64,000 nucleotides of DNA, from the NCBI RefSeq assembly GCF_008630635.1, contig NZ_CP043869.1, positions 2,665,160 to 2,729,159 on the forward strand. Reading direction: 5' to 3'. The translations under genes and the position numbers were made by a program. Positions 34,463 to 44,032 of the stretch are shown here, one piece after another. Source of the DNA: Neptunomonas concharum. Its GTDB lineage: Bacteria; Pseudomonadota; Gammaproteobacteria; Pseudomonadales; Balneatricaceae. The stretch's first letter is position 1, and the number at the start of each line of letters is the position of its first letter. A model generated the notes under the pieces. The model had not been told where the DNA came from. It saw only the letters and a list, made by a program, of their open reading frames with translations, and ran no database searches.

Positions 34463-35260
34463 TTACATCGCGTTGGTCGATTCAAAGATTTTATCAGCGT
34501 TGGCTTCTACAAACCCTTGATACACTACGCCTTGGTTATCGGCATGGCGTAGGGCGAATTCATAGAAGCAGGTAGGGATTTCGTGTGCTTGGCCACAGCC
34601 GAAGGTGAATGTCTGTTTATCCGCCATGGTTGATCCCTGCTCCAGCAAGGCTTCAGGGGTTCCCTTGACTTCGCCACCGACGGTATTTACCGCGTAGCCT
34701 GCGGTTTTTACGCGGTTGAGTACTTCGCGAATATCGCTTGTTGTCGTTAGGTGGTTCACACTAACGGTAAAATGGTTACAACGTACGCCTATCGCTAACA
34801 GCCAAGCGCCATATTCGCTTTCTGCCATGACCGCGTTGTACTCCTCCCAGCTTGGCATGGACCAATGGCGGCCTGACCAGAACACAGAGGGATCGAGTGT
34901 TGCTTCTTGAATTTCGGCTGTATATTTTTTGATGATCTGTTGGCTCGCGTCGCTGAGTTGATCCACCAGCAGTTCGGAGCAAAACACTTTTGGTACGGTT
35001 GGGTCGGGATGAATAAAACTGTGGGCGCGTAGCTTTTTCGCTTTAAAGTCATAGCTGTCTTGGCGCTCATAGCCCATCGCTAAAATGATAGGTTCTAGCA
35101 CATCCAAGCGTAGGGGCGTATCTGCAAAGGTTCGAAACGCCACATGGTCATTAATCACTTCACCATCGGCGGCTTCAAATAGATCGTGTATGACTTGTGC
35201 CTGAGGGGTAATACTGACGTAATCACGCCAAAGAGACTGGAAGAACGCGGCTGGTTGCAT
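34463..35260 (-). CDS. DUF1338 protein, 2-oxoadipate dioxygenase/decarboxylase (HglS)-like
   Basis: About 265 residues, the short form of the family. Metal-binding histidines are visible in NDHVAFRTF (near residue 40) and in NHFTVSVNHL (near 163), and a C-terminal FYEFALRH segment supplies the acidic ligand. Characterised HglS/YdcJ enzymes convert 2-oxoadipate to D-2-hydroxyglutarate in lysine catabolism with Fe(II). Short forms are less studied. GGAGTTTTGATC precedes the ATG; a TTG two codons earlier is possible. A damaged copy of its 3' region lies downstream. Confidence 0.8.
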   Translation of the reverse strand: MQPAAFFQSLWRDYVSITPQAQVIHDLFEAADGEVINDHVAFRTFADTPLRLDVLEPIILAMGYERQDSYDFKAKKLRAHSFIHPDPTVPKVFCSELLVDQLSDASQQIIKKYTAEIQEATLDPSVFWSGRHWSMPSWEEYNAVMAESEYGAWLLAIGVRCNHFTVSVNHLTTTSDIREVLNRVKTAGYAVNTVGGEVKGTPEALLEQGSTMADKQTFTFGCGQAHEIPTCFYEFALRHADNQGVVYQGFVEANADKIFESTNAM

Positions 35261-35278
35261 GATCAAAACTCCGAAAAC

Positions 35279-35304
35279 AGACTACATAGGAATCAATGTA
35301 GTCT
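35279..35304 (-). terminator. Hairpin between the thiolase and DUF1338 genes
   Basis: AGACTACAT - 8 bases - ATGTAGTCT is a perfect 9-base stem. On the minus strand it is followed by GTTTTC, so it probably ends the thiolase transcript; it sits just before the DUF1338 ribosome site. Confidence 0.6.
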
Positions 35305-35373
35305 GGTACGGATTACCTGATTGCGCAAACAATAAAACTTACCGTCAAGAGTAAGATTTATTTACCCATTTAA

Positions 35374-36552
35374 TTATGATGCTTTATAAAGTGTGACTAC
35401 AGCGGCACCGCCTAACCCCAAGTTATGCTGTAGGGCAACGTTTGCGTTTTCAACCTGTCGATTACCGGCCGCCCCTCGTAAGTGCCAAACCAGCTCAGCA
35501 CATTGGGCTAACCCGGTTGCTCCGATGGGGTGTCCTTTTGACATTAAGCCACCGGAGGGATTCACCACAAATCGCCCGCCATAGGTGTTATCGCCGTCGT
35601 TGATTAAACGTTCGGCTTCACCTGCACCACACATCCCCAGTGCTTCATAGGTGATCACTTCGTTGGGGGTAAAACAGTCATGCAGCTCTATCACATCAAC
35701 ACGGTCTATGCCGATACCTGCTTGTTCATAGGCTTCATTGGCCGCTTTTTGGGTCATTTTTGCACCGATCAGGTCCATAGGGTTTTGCCAACTATCCGCC
35801 ACATCGGTTGCCATCGCTTGGCCTATGATGTCGACATTCGCCCTGATGCCATGACGTTTAGCGAAAGCATCGCTACACACGATTACCGCCGCCGCTCCGC
35901 AGGTTGGAGGGCAAGCCATAAGCCGTGTCAGGTAAGGAGCATAGATCTGTGGGGCGGCCATCACCTCCTCTACGCTAAGCTCATGGGAGAATAACGATAG
36001 AGGGTTCAACACGGCATGTTGGCGAGTTTTTACCGCAACTTTGGCAAAAATATCTGGATTGGCACCATAAGTATCAATGTAGCATGTGCCTGCCGAACCA
36101 AACATTCTCAATGCCAGCGGCCCCTCGGGGGCTTGCGGGGCGATGATTTCAAGCTGCTTGAGCATCGGATCAAAGGGGGATTCACGATCACTCCAATGGG
36201 AGCCCAAAGCGCCCGGCTGCATCTCTTCAAAGCCAAACGCTAAGACGCATTCCGCCGCCCCCGACGCAACCGCTTGCCGTGCTAAAAACAGTGCTGTCGA
36301 GCCAGAGGAGCAATTATTGTTCACATTAATAACGGGAATACCTGTCATACCCACCTGATACAGTGCGTTCTGGCCCGATGTGCTATCGCCGTAAATATAA
36401 CTGGCATAAGCTTGCTGAATAGAACTGTAGGGTAAATTTGCATCGCTTAACGCAGCTTCTACCGCGTGCTTAACCATCTGTTTGTAAGGCAGGTGTTGGC
36501 CAGGTTTTGCAAATTTGATCATGCCAACGCCAGCAATTTTTGCATGCTTCAT
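35374..36552 (-). CDS. Thiolase-family lipid-transfer protein/acyl-CoA thiolase (SCPx-type)
   Basis: About 392 residues. The acyl-accepting cysteine is Cys81 (NVNNNCSSGST), with ELHDCFTPNE near residue 290 and GGLMSKGHPIGATG carrying the C-terminal histidine. This is the SCPx/SCP2-type thiolase branch, often annotated as lipid-transfer protein or acetyl-CoA acetyltransferase. It cleaves 3-ketoacyl-CoA or condenses acyl-CoAs. GGAG eight bases before the ATG at 36552 sets the start; the upstream GTG would overlap it. It follows the acyl-CoA dehydrogenase gene by 21 bases, forming a two-gene beta-oxidation unit. Confidence 0.85.
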   Translation of the reverse strand: MKHAKIAGVGMIKFAKPGQHLPYKQMVKHAVEAALSDANLPYSSIQQAYASYIYGDSTSGQNALYQVGMTGIPVINVNNNCSSGSTALFLARQAVASGAAECVLAFGFEEMQPGALGSHWSDRESPFDPMLKQLEIIAPQAPEGPLALRMFGSAGTCYIDTYGANPDIFAKVAVKTRQHAVLNPLSLFSHELSVEEVMAAPQIYAPYLTRLMACPPTCGAAAVIVCSDAFAKRHGIRANVDIIGQAMATDVADSWQNPMDLIGAKMTQKAANEAYEQAGIGIDRVDVIELHDCFTPNEVITYEALGMCGAGEAERLINDGDNTYGGRFVVNPSGGLMSKGHPIGATGLAQCAELVWHLRGAAGNRQVENANVALQHNLGLGGAAVVTLYKAS

Positions 36553-36573
36553 TATTGTCACTCCGTTTATCGG

Positions 36574-37719
36574 TTAAGCCTGAGATGAGAAGAGACCGCG
36601 TGCGATCACCTCTTTCATAATTTCAGAGGTGCCGGCATAGATCGTTTGCACCCGTGCATCCAGATAAAATCGGGAGATAGGATACTCTTGGGTGTAGCCG
36701 TATCCGCCAAACAGTTGCAGACATTCATCCACCACGCGGCACTGCATCTGGGTAGCGCTAAGCTTTAAGATAGAGGCTTGTTGGGTTGTCATTTCACTGG
36801 CTAAATAGGCCTGCATACATTGCTTGCAATAGGCATCGTTCAACGCAATGTCTGCTTGTATTTCGGCCAGTTTAAAGCGGGTATTTTGAAATTCAGCAAT
36901 CGGCTTTCCAAACGCTTTGCGTTGCTGAACATAGTCGATCGTCAGAGCCATCGCTCCTTCTGCCGCACCTAACGCCTGAGCCGCCACCCCTAATCGCTCG
37001 CGGGGTAGTTCTTGCATCAAGTAAGCAAAACCACGGTTTTCTTCCCCCAATAACGCTTCATGGGGCACTAGCAGATCATCAAAGAAAAGCTCCGTCGTAT
37101 CACTGGCATGTTGGCCAATCTTTTTAATACCCGGCCCTCTGGAAAAACCGGCCAGCGAGGCATCAACCAAAAAGAGAGAAACACCTTTGGCCCCGGCGTT
37201 CAGGTCGGTTTTTGCACACACAATTACAAGATCCGCATGCAATCCATTGGTGATAAAGATTTTTGAACCGTTAATTCTCCACCCTTCGGCTTCTCGGGTG
37301 GCGCGGGTTCTTAGGGCAGCCAGATCACTACCTGCCCCCGGCTCAGTCATCGCTATGGCGCCAACGGCTTCACCCGCAATCATTTTGGGTAGCCATTGTG
37401 TTTTTTGGTCGTCTGAACCGTAAGCCAGCAGATAAGGCATAACGATGTTAGAGTGAATATTCAATCCACTCGCCAAACCACCAAACCCCATACGAGATAC
37501 CTCACGCAGGATCATTTGGGATACATCGAACGGTGCCTCAGCCGCACCATAACATTCAGGCATATCGACACCGAGCAATCCCGCATGCCCCAAGATATTC
37601 CATAGTTCACGTGGTACTTGGCCTGCGGCTTCCCAGCTTTCGTAAAAAGGCTCTACCTCTTTCTTTAATACTCGAATGGTCATCTCGCGGTAGAGAGGTA
37701 ATGATTCATTGTCGTTCAT
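36574..37719 (-). CDS. Acyl-CoA dehydrogenase
   Basis: A 381-residue flavoenzyme: AMTEPGAGSDLAALRT (FAD/substrate loop), GSKIFITNG, QRKAFGKPIAEFQ, LFGGYGYTQEYP, and the catalytic base Glu366 in YAGTSEIMKE. It makes the trans-2-enoyl-CoA in beta-oxidation and passes electrons to ETF. Chain length is not evident. GAGG upstream of the ATG is good. It is co-directed with the thiolase and divergent from an AraC regulator, which may control the pair. Confidence 0.93.
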   Translation of the reverse strand: MNDNESLPLYREMTIRVLKKEVEPFYESWEAAGQVPRELWNILGHAGLLGVDMPECYGAAEAPFDVSQMILREVSRMGFGGLASGLNIHSNIVMPYLLAYGSDDQKTQWLPKMIAGEAVGAIAMTEPGAGSDLAALRTRATREAEGWRINGSKIFITNGLHADLVIVCAKTDLNAGAKGVSLFLVDASLAGFSRGPGIKKIGQHASDTTELFFDDLLVPHEALLGEENRGFAYLMQELPRERLGVAAQALGAAEGAMALTIDYVQQRKAFGKPIAEFQNTRFKLAEIQADIALNDAYCKQCMQAYLASEMTTQQASILKLSATQMQCRVVDECLQLFGGYGYTQEYPISRFYLDARVQTIYAGTSEIMKEVIARGLFSSQA

Positions 37720-37908
37720 GGGTGCCTCTTACTTATTGTTATTTAACCTATGAATGGCGTAAGAGTATCGCGACAACAGCGCCTGTCTGACCATGACAAG
37801 AGCAGACGAAACGTTTAACCAAAATGTCCAAACGGGCTACCAATAAGTCACTGGCAGGACAATACACGAAAGAGTATTCTCTAAGATTAGGGTTTTTACG
37901 TATTCATT

Positions 37909-38907
37909 ATGAAAAAGAAACTGGTTTCAAATCACTATATTCAGGCAACGCTACGAGGTGCACTTAAAGCAGGGCACTGCATCAACCCATTGCTGGCCCA
38001 AGCGGGAATCCCTCCTGAGCTGATGGACAAACCCCGTGCTCGAATTACAGAAATACAACTCGCCAATCTGATAAGAGCAGTCTGGCGTACAACCGGTGAT
38101 GAGTTTATGGGGCTAACAGCTTCGCCTTGTCATCTGGGGGTATTTGAATTGATGGCCGAGTCGGTTCTGCACAGTAAAACGTTGGGTGGCATGTTGCACC
38201 AAAGTGCGCGCTTTTATAATCGTGTGCAAAATGAGATCGCCATTGTTATCCAAGAGCAAGCCGAAACAACCGATATTGAACTCACCCTGCAACACCCTGA
38301 ATATGACCCTGACCACCTGTTTCAGGAGTACCTGTTATTGATGTGGCAACGTTTTAGTTGTTGGCTGGTAAACACACAGCTCACCTTTATACAAACACGC
38401 TTCAATTACCCTCAGCCTCCCCATATTGAAGAGTACCCACCCATGTTTGGAGAGCATTTGCTGTTTTCGCAACCAACTGCCGGGTTCAAACTGCCGACTA
38501 AGCTATTAAGCTTACCGATAGTGAGGGATGAAGATGAGCTCGCTCTGTTTCTACGCCAAGCGCCACTGGAAGTTTTACGACGTGTAGGCCATGACAGCTC
38601 ATTGCATGCTCAAATACGCCGCCTGCTGTATCAAAAAGGGCTTGAACAGCTACCTACATTAGACGAGGTCGCCGACGCTTTTCATATGACCACCCGTACG
38701 CTGCGACGCAAGCTCAAAGAAGAGGGTGGCAGTTATCAACAAATTAAAGATCGCCTGCGCTGCGACACCGCAATACGCCTGCTCACTGATGAATCCCTAT
38801 CTATTGCAGAAATCAGCCAACGCACCGGCTTTACAGAGCAGGCGGCTTTTTGTCGTGCCTTTAAAAACTGGACGGGAGTCGCCCCAAGTGCCTATAGCCG
38901 ACGCTGA
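37909..38907 (+). CDS. AraC family regulator with arabinose-binding-like N-domain
   Basis: A 332-residue regulator. The N-terminal ~200 residues (TLRGALKAGHCINPLLAQAGIP...) match the Arabinose_bd type domain of the OruR/ArgR/CdhR group; residues 235-330 have two AraC HTH motifs (LDEVADAFHMTTRTLRRKLKEEG and SIAEISQRTGFTEQAAFCRAFKNWTGVAPSAYSR). Divergent from the acyl-CoA dehydrogenase/thiolase pair and upstream of an acyl-CoA ligase, it is the likely activator of this group. The inducer is probably the acid or its CoA ester (inference). Confidence 0.9.
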   Translation: MKKKLVSNHYIQATLRGALKAGHCINPLLAQAGIPPELMDKPRARITEIQLANLIRAVWRTTGDEFMGLTASPCHLGVFELMAESVLHSKTLGGMLHQSARFYNRVQNEIAIVIQEQAETTDIELTLQHPEYDPDHLFQEYLLLMWQRFSCWLVNTQLTFIQTRFNYPQPPHIEEYPPMFGEHLLFSQPTAGFKLPTKLLSLPIVRDEDELALFLRQAPLEVLRRVGHDSSLHAQIRRLLYQKGLEQLPTLDEVADAFHMTTRTLRRKLKEEGGSYQQIKDRLRCDTAIRLLTDESLSIAEISQRTGFTEQAAFCRAFKNWTGVAPSAYSRR

Positions 38908-38911
38908 TCCC

Positions 38912-39391
38912 TTATGTTTCGGAATCCGTGTCAACACGCTGCATCATCGCAATGCGTACCTGATCTTTACTCGGAAAGTCATGATACTCTACAGCGCCAT
39001 CAGCCCCTTGAGTATAGAAACTCTGTAGTTCTTGCCCACGTAATGCGCGTATCCCTTTAGGGCCTACATTAGCGGCAGACAGATAATCCAGCGGCACACT
39101 TCCACCCCCTAAAGCAGGCGGTAACGGCAGAACCCCCACACCGAGCTGGCGAACCAGCAATGAACCACCATCCATCAGCGCCTCAAGAAAAGCCATACGA
39201 TACAGTTCGAAATCACTTTCTGTACCACTGACCGGGCCTTGGTCACCACAACGGTTAACCTCACCAGTTTCAGACACGTAGAATCGTTCCTGCTTTTGCC
39301 CATAACTAATGATAACGACCTTGTCACCCGCCAACATCATCAAGGCACCGTCAAGGTACGCCGTACTTGCTTGGAAATGTTCTGTATTCAA
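38912..39391 (-). CDS. Hypothetical protein, function not recognised
   Basis: A 159-residue frame with no clear signal, membrane segment or known motif. The composition is normal for a real protein, with a glycine/leucine-rich centre (VRQLGVGVLPLPPALGGGS) and an acidic tail. It converges on the AraC gene with 4 bases between stops. The start is TTG with no clear ribosome site; the next internal Met is at residue 18, so the true N-terminus is uncertain. It may belong to the acyl-CoA group by position only. Confidence 0.6.
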   Translation of the reverse strand: MNTEHFQASTAYLDGALMMLAGDKVVIISYGQKQERFYVSETGEVNRCGDQGPVSGTESDFELYRMAFLEALMDGGSLLVRQLGVGVLPLPPALGGGSVPLDYLSAANVGPKGIRALRGQELQSFYTQGADGAVEYHDFPSKDQVRIAMMQRVDTDSET

Positions 39392-39427
39392 ACGGACACC
39401 TACTTTTTCGTTTAGGTTGTAGATTAT

Positions 39428-39583
39428 TTATATCGTTCTCATCTTAAGGGAGCTATCGGCGAAGAAGAGGCTAGCTTTACGACACAGATCAATTATTCGC
39501 TCACTAAGCTGACCGGTTTCGTTAAATGCTTTGGACAGATCTATCATTGTCTCGATCTCCTGACTCATCGAGACTAAATCCAT
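39428..39583 (-). CDS. Possible small ORF of 51 codons
   Basis: A minus-strand frame MDLVSMSQEIETMIDLSKAF... reading to TAA, with charged helical composition and no shine-dalgarno. It occupies most of the gap between a hypothetical gene and the acyl-CoA ligase gene. No family is recognised; it could be chance. Confidence 0.25.
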   Translation of the reverse strand: MDLVSMSQEIETMIDLSKAFNETGQLSERIIDLCRKASLFFADSSLKMRTI

Positions 39584-39626
39584 GGCAGTAATGACAAAAA
39601 CAATAAAATAACAGAGGCCAAATCGT

Positions 39627-41207
39627 ATGCAGACATCTTTATCTTTGCCCTCCTACGTGCAGCAAGCCACCCGAAATACCATTGGCGACGGACTAACACG
39701 ATCCGCCCTACGCTTTTCTGATCAAGAAGCGGTTGTCTTTGGAAACCGCCGCTGGACATTTCAGCAGTTAGACTTAGCCGTCAATCGCATTGCCAACCGC
39801 CTACTCAGCAGTGGGTTGAACAAGGGTGACCGTGTAGCCGCGTATGGAAAAAACTCAGACGCTTACCTTATGCTATGGCTGGCCTGTGCTAAGGCGGGCA
39901 TGATTCATGTGCCAATCAACTTTGCATTGGTACAGGATGAGCTCAGCTACCTGCTGGCACAATCTGGGGCAAAAGCTGCCTTTGTGGATGACATACTGGC
40001 CGATAACCTACGTGCTGTAGAAACAGAAACCGCACTGGAACTAGTCGGCAGCCTGCGTAGTTGCAACGTCCCTGCCGATCATATTGATATTCTGGCAACA
40101 GCGCAGGCTCAGGGTGACGATCAACCGCCTCAGATAGAGATAGCCGATACGGATGTTGTACAGATTCTCTACACCTCAGGAACCACCTCCCATCCCAAAG
40201 GCGCTATGCATACGCATCGCTCCTTTATGTGCGAGTATAGTAGTTGCATTCAGCACTTAGATTTAAGCGCAGCCGACCGTTCACTCGCCGCACTGCCCCT
40301 CTATCACTCAGCACAAATGCATGTGTTTACCATGCCCGCACTGATGGTCGGCAGTGTCAGCTACCTGATGGAAGCACCTGTTGCTGATCAAGTTTTCGAT
40401 ATTATTAGCCGCGAAAAGATCACCTCATTTTTCGCGCCACCTACAGTGTGGATTAGCTTGTTGCGACATGAACTGTTCGATCAATATGATCTTAGCTCCC
40501 TACAGAATATCTACTATGGTGCTTCTATCATGCCCGAACCCATCGTGGCTGAATTAGGGCAACGGCTCAACGGCAGCCGTCTCTATAACTGCTACGGACA
40601 GAGCGAAATTGCCCCATTGGCAACGGTACTCGGTCCAGACGAACACGCAGGGCGGCTCGCCTCTGCCGGTAAGCCTATCATGTCGGTAGCTACTCGCATT
40701 GTTGATCCGGTCACATTGGTCGAGTGCGCACCCGGCGAGCGTGGCGAAATTGTCCATAGATCACCCCATCTTATGGTCGGCTACTGGAATAAACCACAGG
40801 AAACCGAAGAAGCATTTGCAGGGGGGTGGTTCCACTCCGGTGACTTAGCCTATGCCGATGAAGAGGGTTATATCTATATCGTAGACCGTATCAAAGATGT
40901 GGTGAACACTGGCGGTGTATTAGTGGCAAGCCGCGACGTAGAAGAGGCACTTTACCTACACGAAGCCGTTGCCGAAGTTGCCGTGATTGGCACCCCCCAT
41001 GAAAAATGGATAGAAGCAATTACGGCGGTTGTTGTACTAAAAGAGGCCTATGATGCATCCGCCGAACTTAAAGAGGCGCTCATCAGACATTGCCAGCAAC
41101 ATTTAGCCGCCTTTAAGGTGCCAAAAGCCATCAACTTTGCCAACTCGCTGCCTAAAAATACTGCGGGCAAGTTACTCAAAAGAGCACTCAGAGAGCAGTT
41201 AGGCTAG
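39627..41207 (+). CDS. Acyl-CoA ligase (AMP-forming)
   Basis: A 526-residue ANL-superfamily enzyme. P-loop motif LYTSGTTSHPKGAMHTH near residue 180, A5 YNCYGQSEIAPLA near 320, A7 GWFHSGDLAYADEEGYIYIVDRIKD near 400 and the catalytic C-terminal Lys in NTAGKLLKR. It activates a carboxylic acid to its CoA thioester via an acyl-adenylate. The A8 turn reads GGVLVASRDVEEAL, where family members usually have GGENVYSREVEE. With the nearby dehydrogenase and thiolase it would open a beta-oxidation-like route; its acid substrate (medium-chain, branched or aromatic) is unknown. Confidence 0.9.
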   Translation: MQTSLSLPSYVQQATRNTIGDGLTRSALRFSDQEAVVFGNRRWTFQQLDLAVNRIANRLLSSGLNKGDRVAAYGKNSDAYLMLWLACAKAGMIHVPINFALVQDELSYLLAQSGAKAAFVDDILADNLRAVETETALELVGSLRSCNVPADHIDILATAQAQGDDQPPQIEIADTDVVQILYTSGTTSHPKGAMHTHRSFMCEYSSCIQHLDLSAADRSLAALPLYHSAQMHVFTMPALMVGSVSYLMEAPVADQVFDIISREKITSFFAPPTVWISLLRHELFDQYDLSSLQNIYYGASIMPEPIVAELGQRLNGSRLYNCYGQSEIAPLATVLGPDEHAGRLASAGKPIMSVATRIVDPVTLVECAPGERGEIVHRSPHLMVGYWNKPQETEEAFAGGWFHSGDLAYADEEGYIYIVDRIKDVVNTGGVLVASRDVEEALYLHEAVAEVAVIGTPHEKWIEAITAVVVLKEAYDASAELKEALIRHCQQHLAAFKVPKAINFANSLPKNTAGKLLKRALREQLG

Positions 41208-41210
41208 TCT

Positions 41211-42122
41211 TCATACTGTTAGGAAGCTGCTAATCCACGTCTTAAAGTGGGTTAGCAGTGGGTCAGCCTCTCGCCCCTCTCGCATAACCAACCAATACCC
41301 GGGAAGCAAAGCGGGATTAATCTCGCTCAAAGATTCTTGCCAAAGAGGCATTACTAAACGACCCGACTCGCACGCAGGCAGCGCAGCACGGTCTGATAAA
41401 AGCGCAACCCCTAGACCATTTTCAGTAGCCTCTACTTGACTGGCTTGGCTATCTAAAATCAACGCTTGTTGCTCAACTAGCAGATCTAGCCCTAAGGTAT
41501 TTGCTAGTTTTTCCCATAATGAGAACGACAACTCTGTACATAAAAGCCGGTGATGCTTTAGGTCTTGGGGTGTTTTCAGCGGCATCTGCTGGCTAAGCAG
41601 CGAGGGTGCGCACACTAGCCGTTTATCATCTTTTAATAGCAGCTGTTTAGCACTGCTTGGCCACTCTCCCCAACCCCACTGAATCGCACAATCTAAATTG
41701 TCCGATTGAAAATCTGGGAACCGAGCAGACGCTGTAACACGGATATCAACATCGGGATAGGCGCTTTCAAACTGGCTCAATGCCGGTAGTAAGCGATGCA
41801 CAGCAAACCAAGGTGAAGCATTGATGCGAAACTGCCGACGCTGTTGGCACGACTGCGCCTCTTTTATGCCTTGTTCAAGTAGACCAAAGCTACGTTGTGT
41901 ATATTCATAGAGCCGCTCACCAGCCGCTGTCAGGCGAATCCCCGACGGAAAGCGCTCAAATAGCACCAAGCCCAGCTGCTCTTCTAGCCCTTTCATCTGC
42001 AAGCTAACGGCTTGAGGGGTAACACAAAGTACCTCAGCCGCTTTTTTAAAGCTGCTAACCTCTGCAACCACGCCAAAAATGCTAAGGCTTTTTAGGGGTA
42101 ATCGCCCTTTCGATATATTCAA
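41211..42122 (-). CDS. LysR-type regulator, GcvA-like
   Basis: A 303-residue LysR protein. It begins LPLKSLSIFGVVAEVSSFKKAAEVLCVTPQAVSLQMKGLEEQLG, which is the GcvA/AmpR type of HTH, and its effector domain has LDCAIQWGWGEWP. The gene converges on the ligase with 3 bases between stops. The regulated gene is not evident. Confidence 0.85.
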   Translation of the reverse strand: MNISKGRLPLKSLSIFGVVAEVSSFKKAAEVLCVTPQAVSLQMKGLEEQLGLVLFERFPSGIRLTAAGERLYEYTQRSFGLLEQGIKEAQSCQQRRQFRINASPWFAVHRLLPALSQFESAYPDVDIRVTASARFPDFQSDNLDCAIQWGWGEWPSSAKQLLLKDDKRLVCAPSLLSQQMPLKTPQDLKHHRLLCTELSFSLWEKLANTLGLDLLVEQQALILDSQASQVEATENGLGVALLSDRAALPACESGRLVMPLWQESLSEINPALLPGYWLVMREGREADPLLTHFKTWISSFLTV

Positions 42123-42230
42123 TGCTTCTGTTCACGCCAGTGTTAATCGACCTAACATGCATATTACACTAAGCGATCCATATTTGTGGGTTGTAGAGAT
42201 ATGGAAATATTTTTTCAACGTATCCCCTGA

Positions 42231-43460
42231 TCAGATAGCACCTAATTCAGTAAAGGGTATAAACATATACGAAGCTCCTCTCTCGATAGGATGCAGCTCT
42301 GGAATCACTAATAATCCATCCGCCATCACCGCAGAGCTTAAGATCCCTGAACTCTGACTGCGTGCAGGTATTGCCATGAGTCGACCGTTATCGTTAGCAA
42401 CCGATACCCGCAAAAACTCTTTCCTCTGAACCAACTTATCTCTGTCAAAGCCCGCCAGTACAGGGTAACTTTTTGGTTGCTGTTTATTATGTCCCTGCAT
42501 CTTCATTAAGTAAGGACGCGCCAGCATTAAAAATGTAACGAGTACGGCCGATGGGTTGCCGGGCAAACCGATAAACGGTGTACCTTTTACTTCGCCAAAC
42601 GCCAACGGTTTTCCGGGTTTAATGGCTAAACGCCATAGGTTCAGAGAACCCAGTGATTCAACGGCAGCTTTTACATGATCCTCTTCACCCACCGAAACGC
42701 CACCACTACTGATGATTACGTCCGCTTTGACTGCCGCTTTCGCTAATGCTTGCGCAGTAGCTTCAGGGGTATCTTTAACAACACCTGGCGTCCATACGTC
42801 ACAACCTAAGCGGGTGAGTAAACCAGCTAGCGTAAAGTAGTTTGAGTTGTATATTTTACCTTTTGGGCAAGATGCGCCAGGCATAACTAACTCATCACCT
42901 GTATTCAGCACAGCAACTTTCAAGCGACGATAGACAGAGACTTCGGCTATGCCAATAGACGCTAAGACGCCTAAATGCTGGGGGGCAAGGAGCGTACCTT
43001 GGGCGATAATTTGATCGCCAATGTTGATGTCCTGCCCTGCACGGCGAATATGCTCTCCTTGTTTGGGAAGGGTAGTAAAACGAACACCGTCGTCTTCCAG
43101 AATACTCTCTTCCTGCATGATGACCGTATCAGCCCCTTCGGGGATTTCTGAGCCTGTAAACAGACGAACCACCGTGCCCGACTTGATCGCTTCAGCTCGC
43201 TGACCCGCAGCTACTCGCTGCGAGATAGGCAAAATCTGCCCTGAAACTATATCCGCATAACGCACCGCATAACCATCCATTGCACTGTTATCCGCAGGAG
43301 GCACAGCAATAGAGGAACTCATATCCCTTGCAACTACGCGACCTAGTGCGTGATCCAAGGCGATGATTTCGGTTTCTTGAATAGGTATTGCAGCACTGAG
43401 CAATTGTGCAAGCGCACTCTCGAAGGATTGCAATTTCCCTGTATCACACGGGCAATTCAT
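42231..43460 (-). CDS. moeA: Molybdopterin molybdenumtransferase MoeA
   Basis: About 409 residues. ALGRVVARDMSSSIAVPPADNSAMDGYAVR is the MoeA N-terminus; GTVVRLFTGSEIPEGADTVIMQEE, SSGGVSVGEEDHVK and FIGLPGNPSAVLVTF are its domain III and MPT-adenylate-binding signatures. It inserts molybdate into adenylated molybdopterin. The ATG at 43460 has TGGAGG seven bases upstream and overlaps the moaB stop by four bases; an earlier in-frame codon lies within moaB. Last gene of moaA-dnr-moaB-moeA, supplying cofactor for NarG. Confidence 0.95.
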   Translation of the reverse strand: MNCPCDTGKLQSFESALAQLLSAAIPIQETEIIALDHALGRVVARDMSSSIAVPPADNSAMDGYAVRYADIVSGQILPISQRVAAGQRAEAIKSGTVVRLFTGSEIPEGADTVIMQEESILEDDGVRFTTLPKQGEHIRRAGQDINIGDQIIAQGTLLAPQHLGVLASIGIAEVSVYRRLKVAVLNTGDELVMPGASCPKGKIYNSNYFTLAGLLTRLGCDVWTPGVVKDTPEATAQALAKAAVKADVIISSGGVSVGEEDHVKAAVESLGSLNLWRLAIKPGKPLAFGEVKGTPFIGLPGNPSAVLVTFLMLARPYLMKMQGHNKQQPKSYPVLAGFDRDKLVQRKEFLRVSVANDNGRLMAIPARSQSSGILSSAVMADGLLVIPELHPIERGASYMFIPFTELGAI

Positions 43461-44005
43461 GATCGACCTCCACATGCTGTGGCAGCGTCTGGAATGACCA
43501 TTTCGACAAAATTACAAGGTCGATGGCGAGCATCAAGTTGCTCAGCTATGATTCGGGTCCATGCGGTTCTACACGCTTTTGGCGAGCCCGGCATACAAAA
43601 TATTATTTTGCGGTTTGCAATCCCTGCAATAGCGCGAGACTGGATCGTTGACGTACCTATCTCTTCATAGGATAGATGTCGGAACAACTCGCCATATCCT
43701 TCCACTTGCTTATCAAATAAGGGCGTTAATGCTTCTGGCGTATTATCTCTGGCGGTAAAACCTGTGCCACCTGTCACTAAAATGATCTGTACCTCTGAAC
43801 CCGCAATCCAACCTGAAACAACCGCTCGCAGCTGATAAATATCATCAGGTACTATTTTGCGTTCTACGCACCGATGGCCGCTCTCTTCGAGCAACGATTG
43901 CAGTGTATCTCCTGATGTGTCGGTTTCTGGTATACGTGTATCCGAAACCGTTAAAACAGCGATATTCAGTGGTTGAAACACAACCCCCTCTTTTGCGTGA
44001 CCCAT
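43457..44005 (-). CDS. moaB: Molybdopterin adenylyltransferase MoaB
   Basis: About 182 residues with MoaB/MogA signatures: LNIAVLTVSDTR, VTGGTGFTARDNTPEALTPLF and MPGSPKACRTAW, with the DxTSG stretch (TDTSGDTL). It adenylates molybdopterin before metal insertion. The start ATG has GGAGG five bases upstream; a Met five codons earlier is in the ribosome site. The stop overlaps moeA by ATGA. The C-terminal ~15 residues after EQLDARHRPCNFVE are usual for MoaB. Confidence 0.93.
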   Translation of the reverse strand: MGHAKEGVVFQPLNIAVLTVSDTRIPETDTSGDTLQSLLEESGHRCVERKIVPDDIYQLRAVVSGWIAGSEVQIILVTGGTGFTARDNTPEALTPLFDKQVEGYGELFRHLSYEEIGTSTIQSRAIAGIANRKIIFCMPGSPKACRTAWTRIIAEQLDARHRPCNFVEMVIPDAATACGGRS

Positions 44006-44032
44006 ACGTCCTCCGCACAATAATGCTTAACA

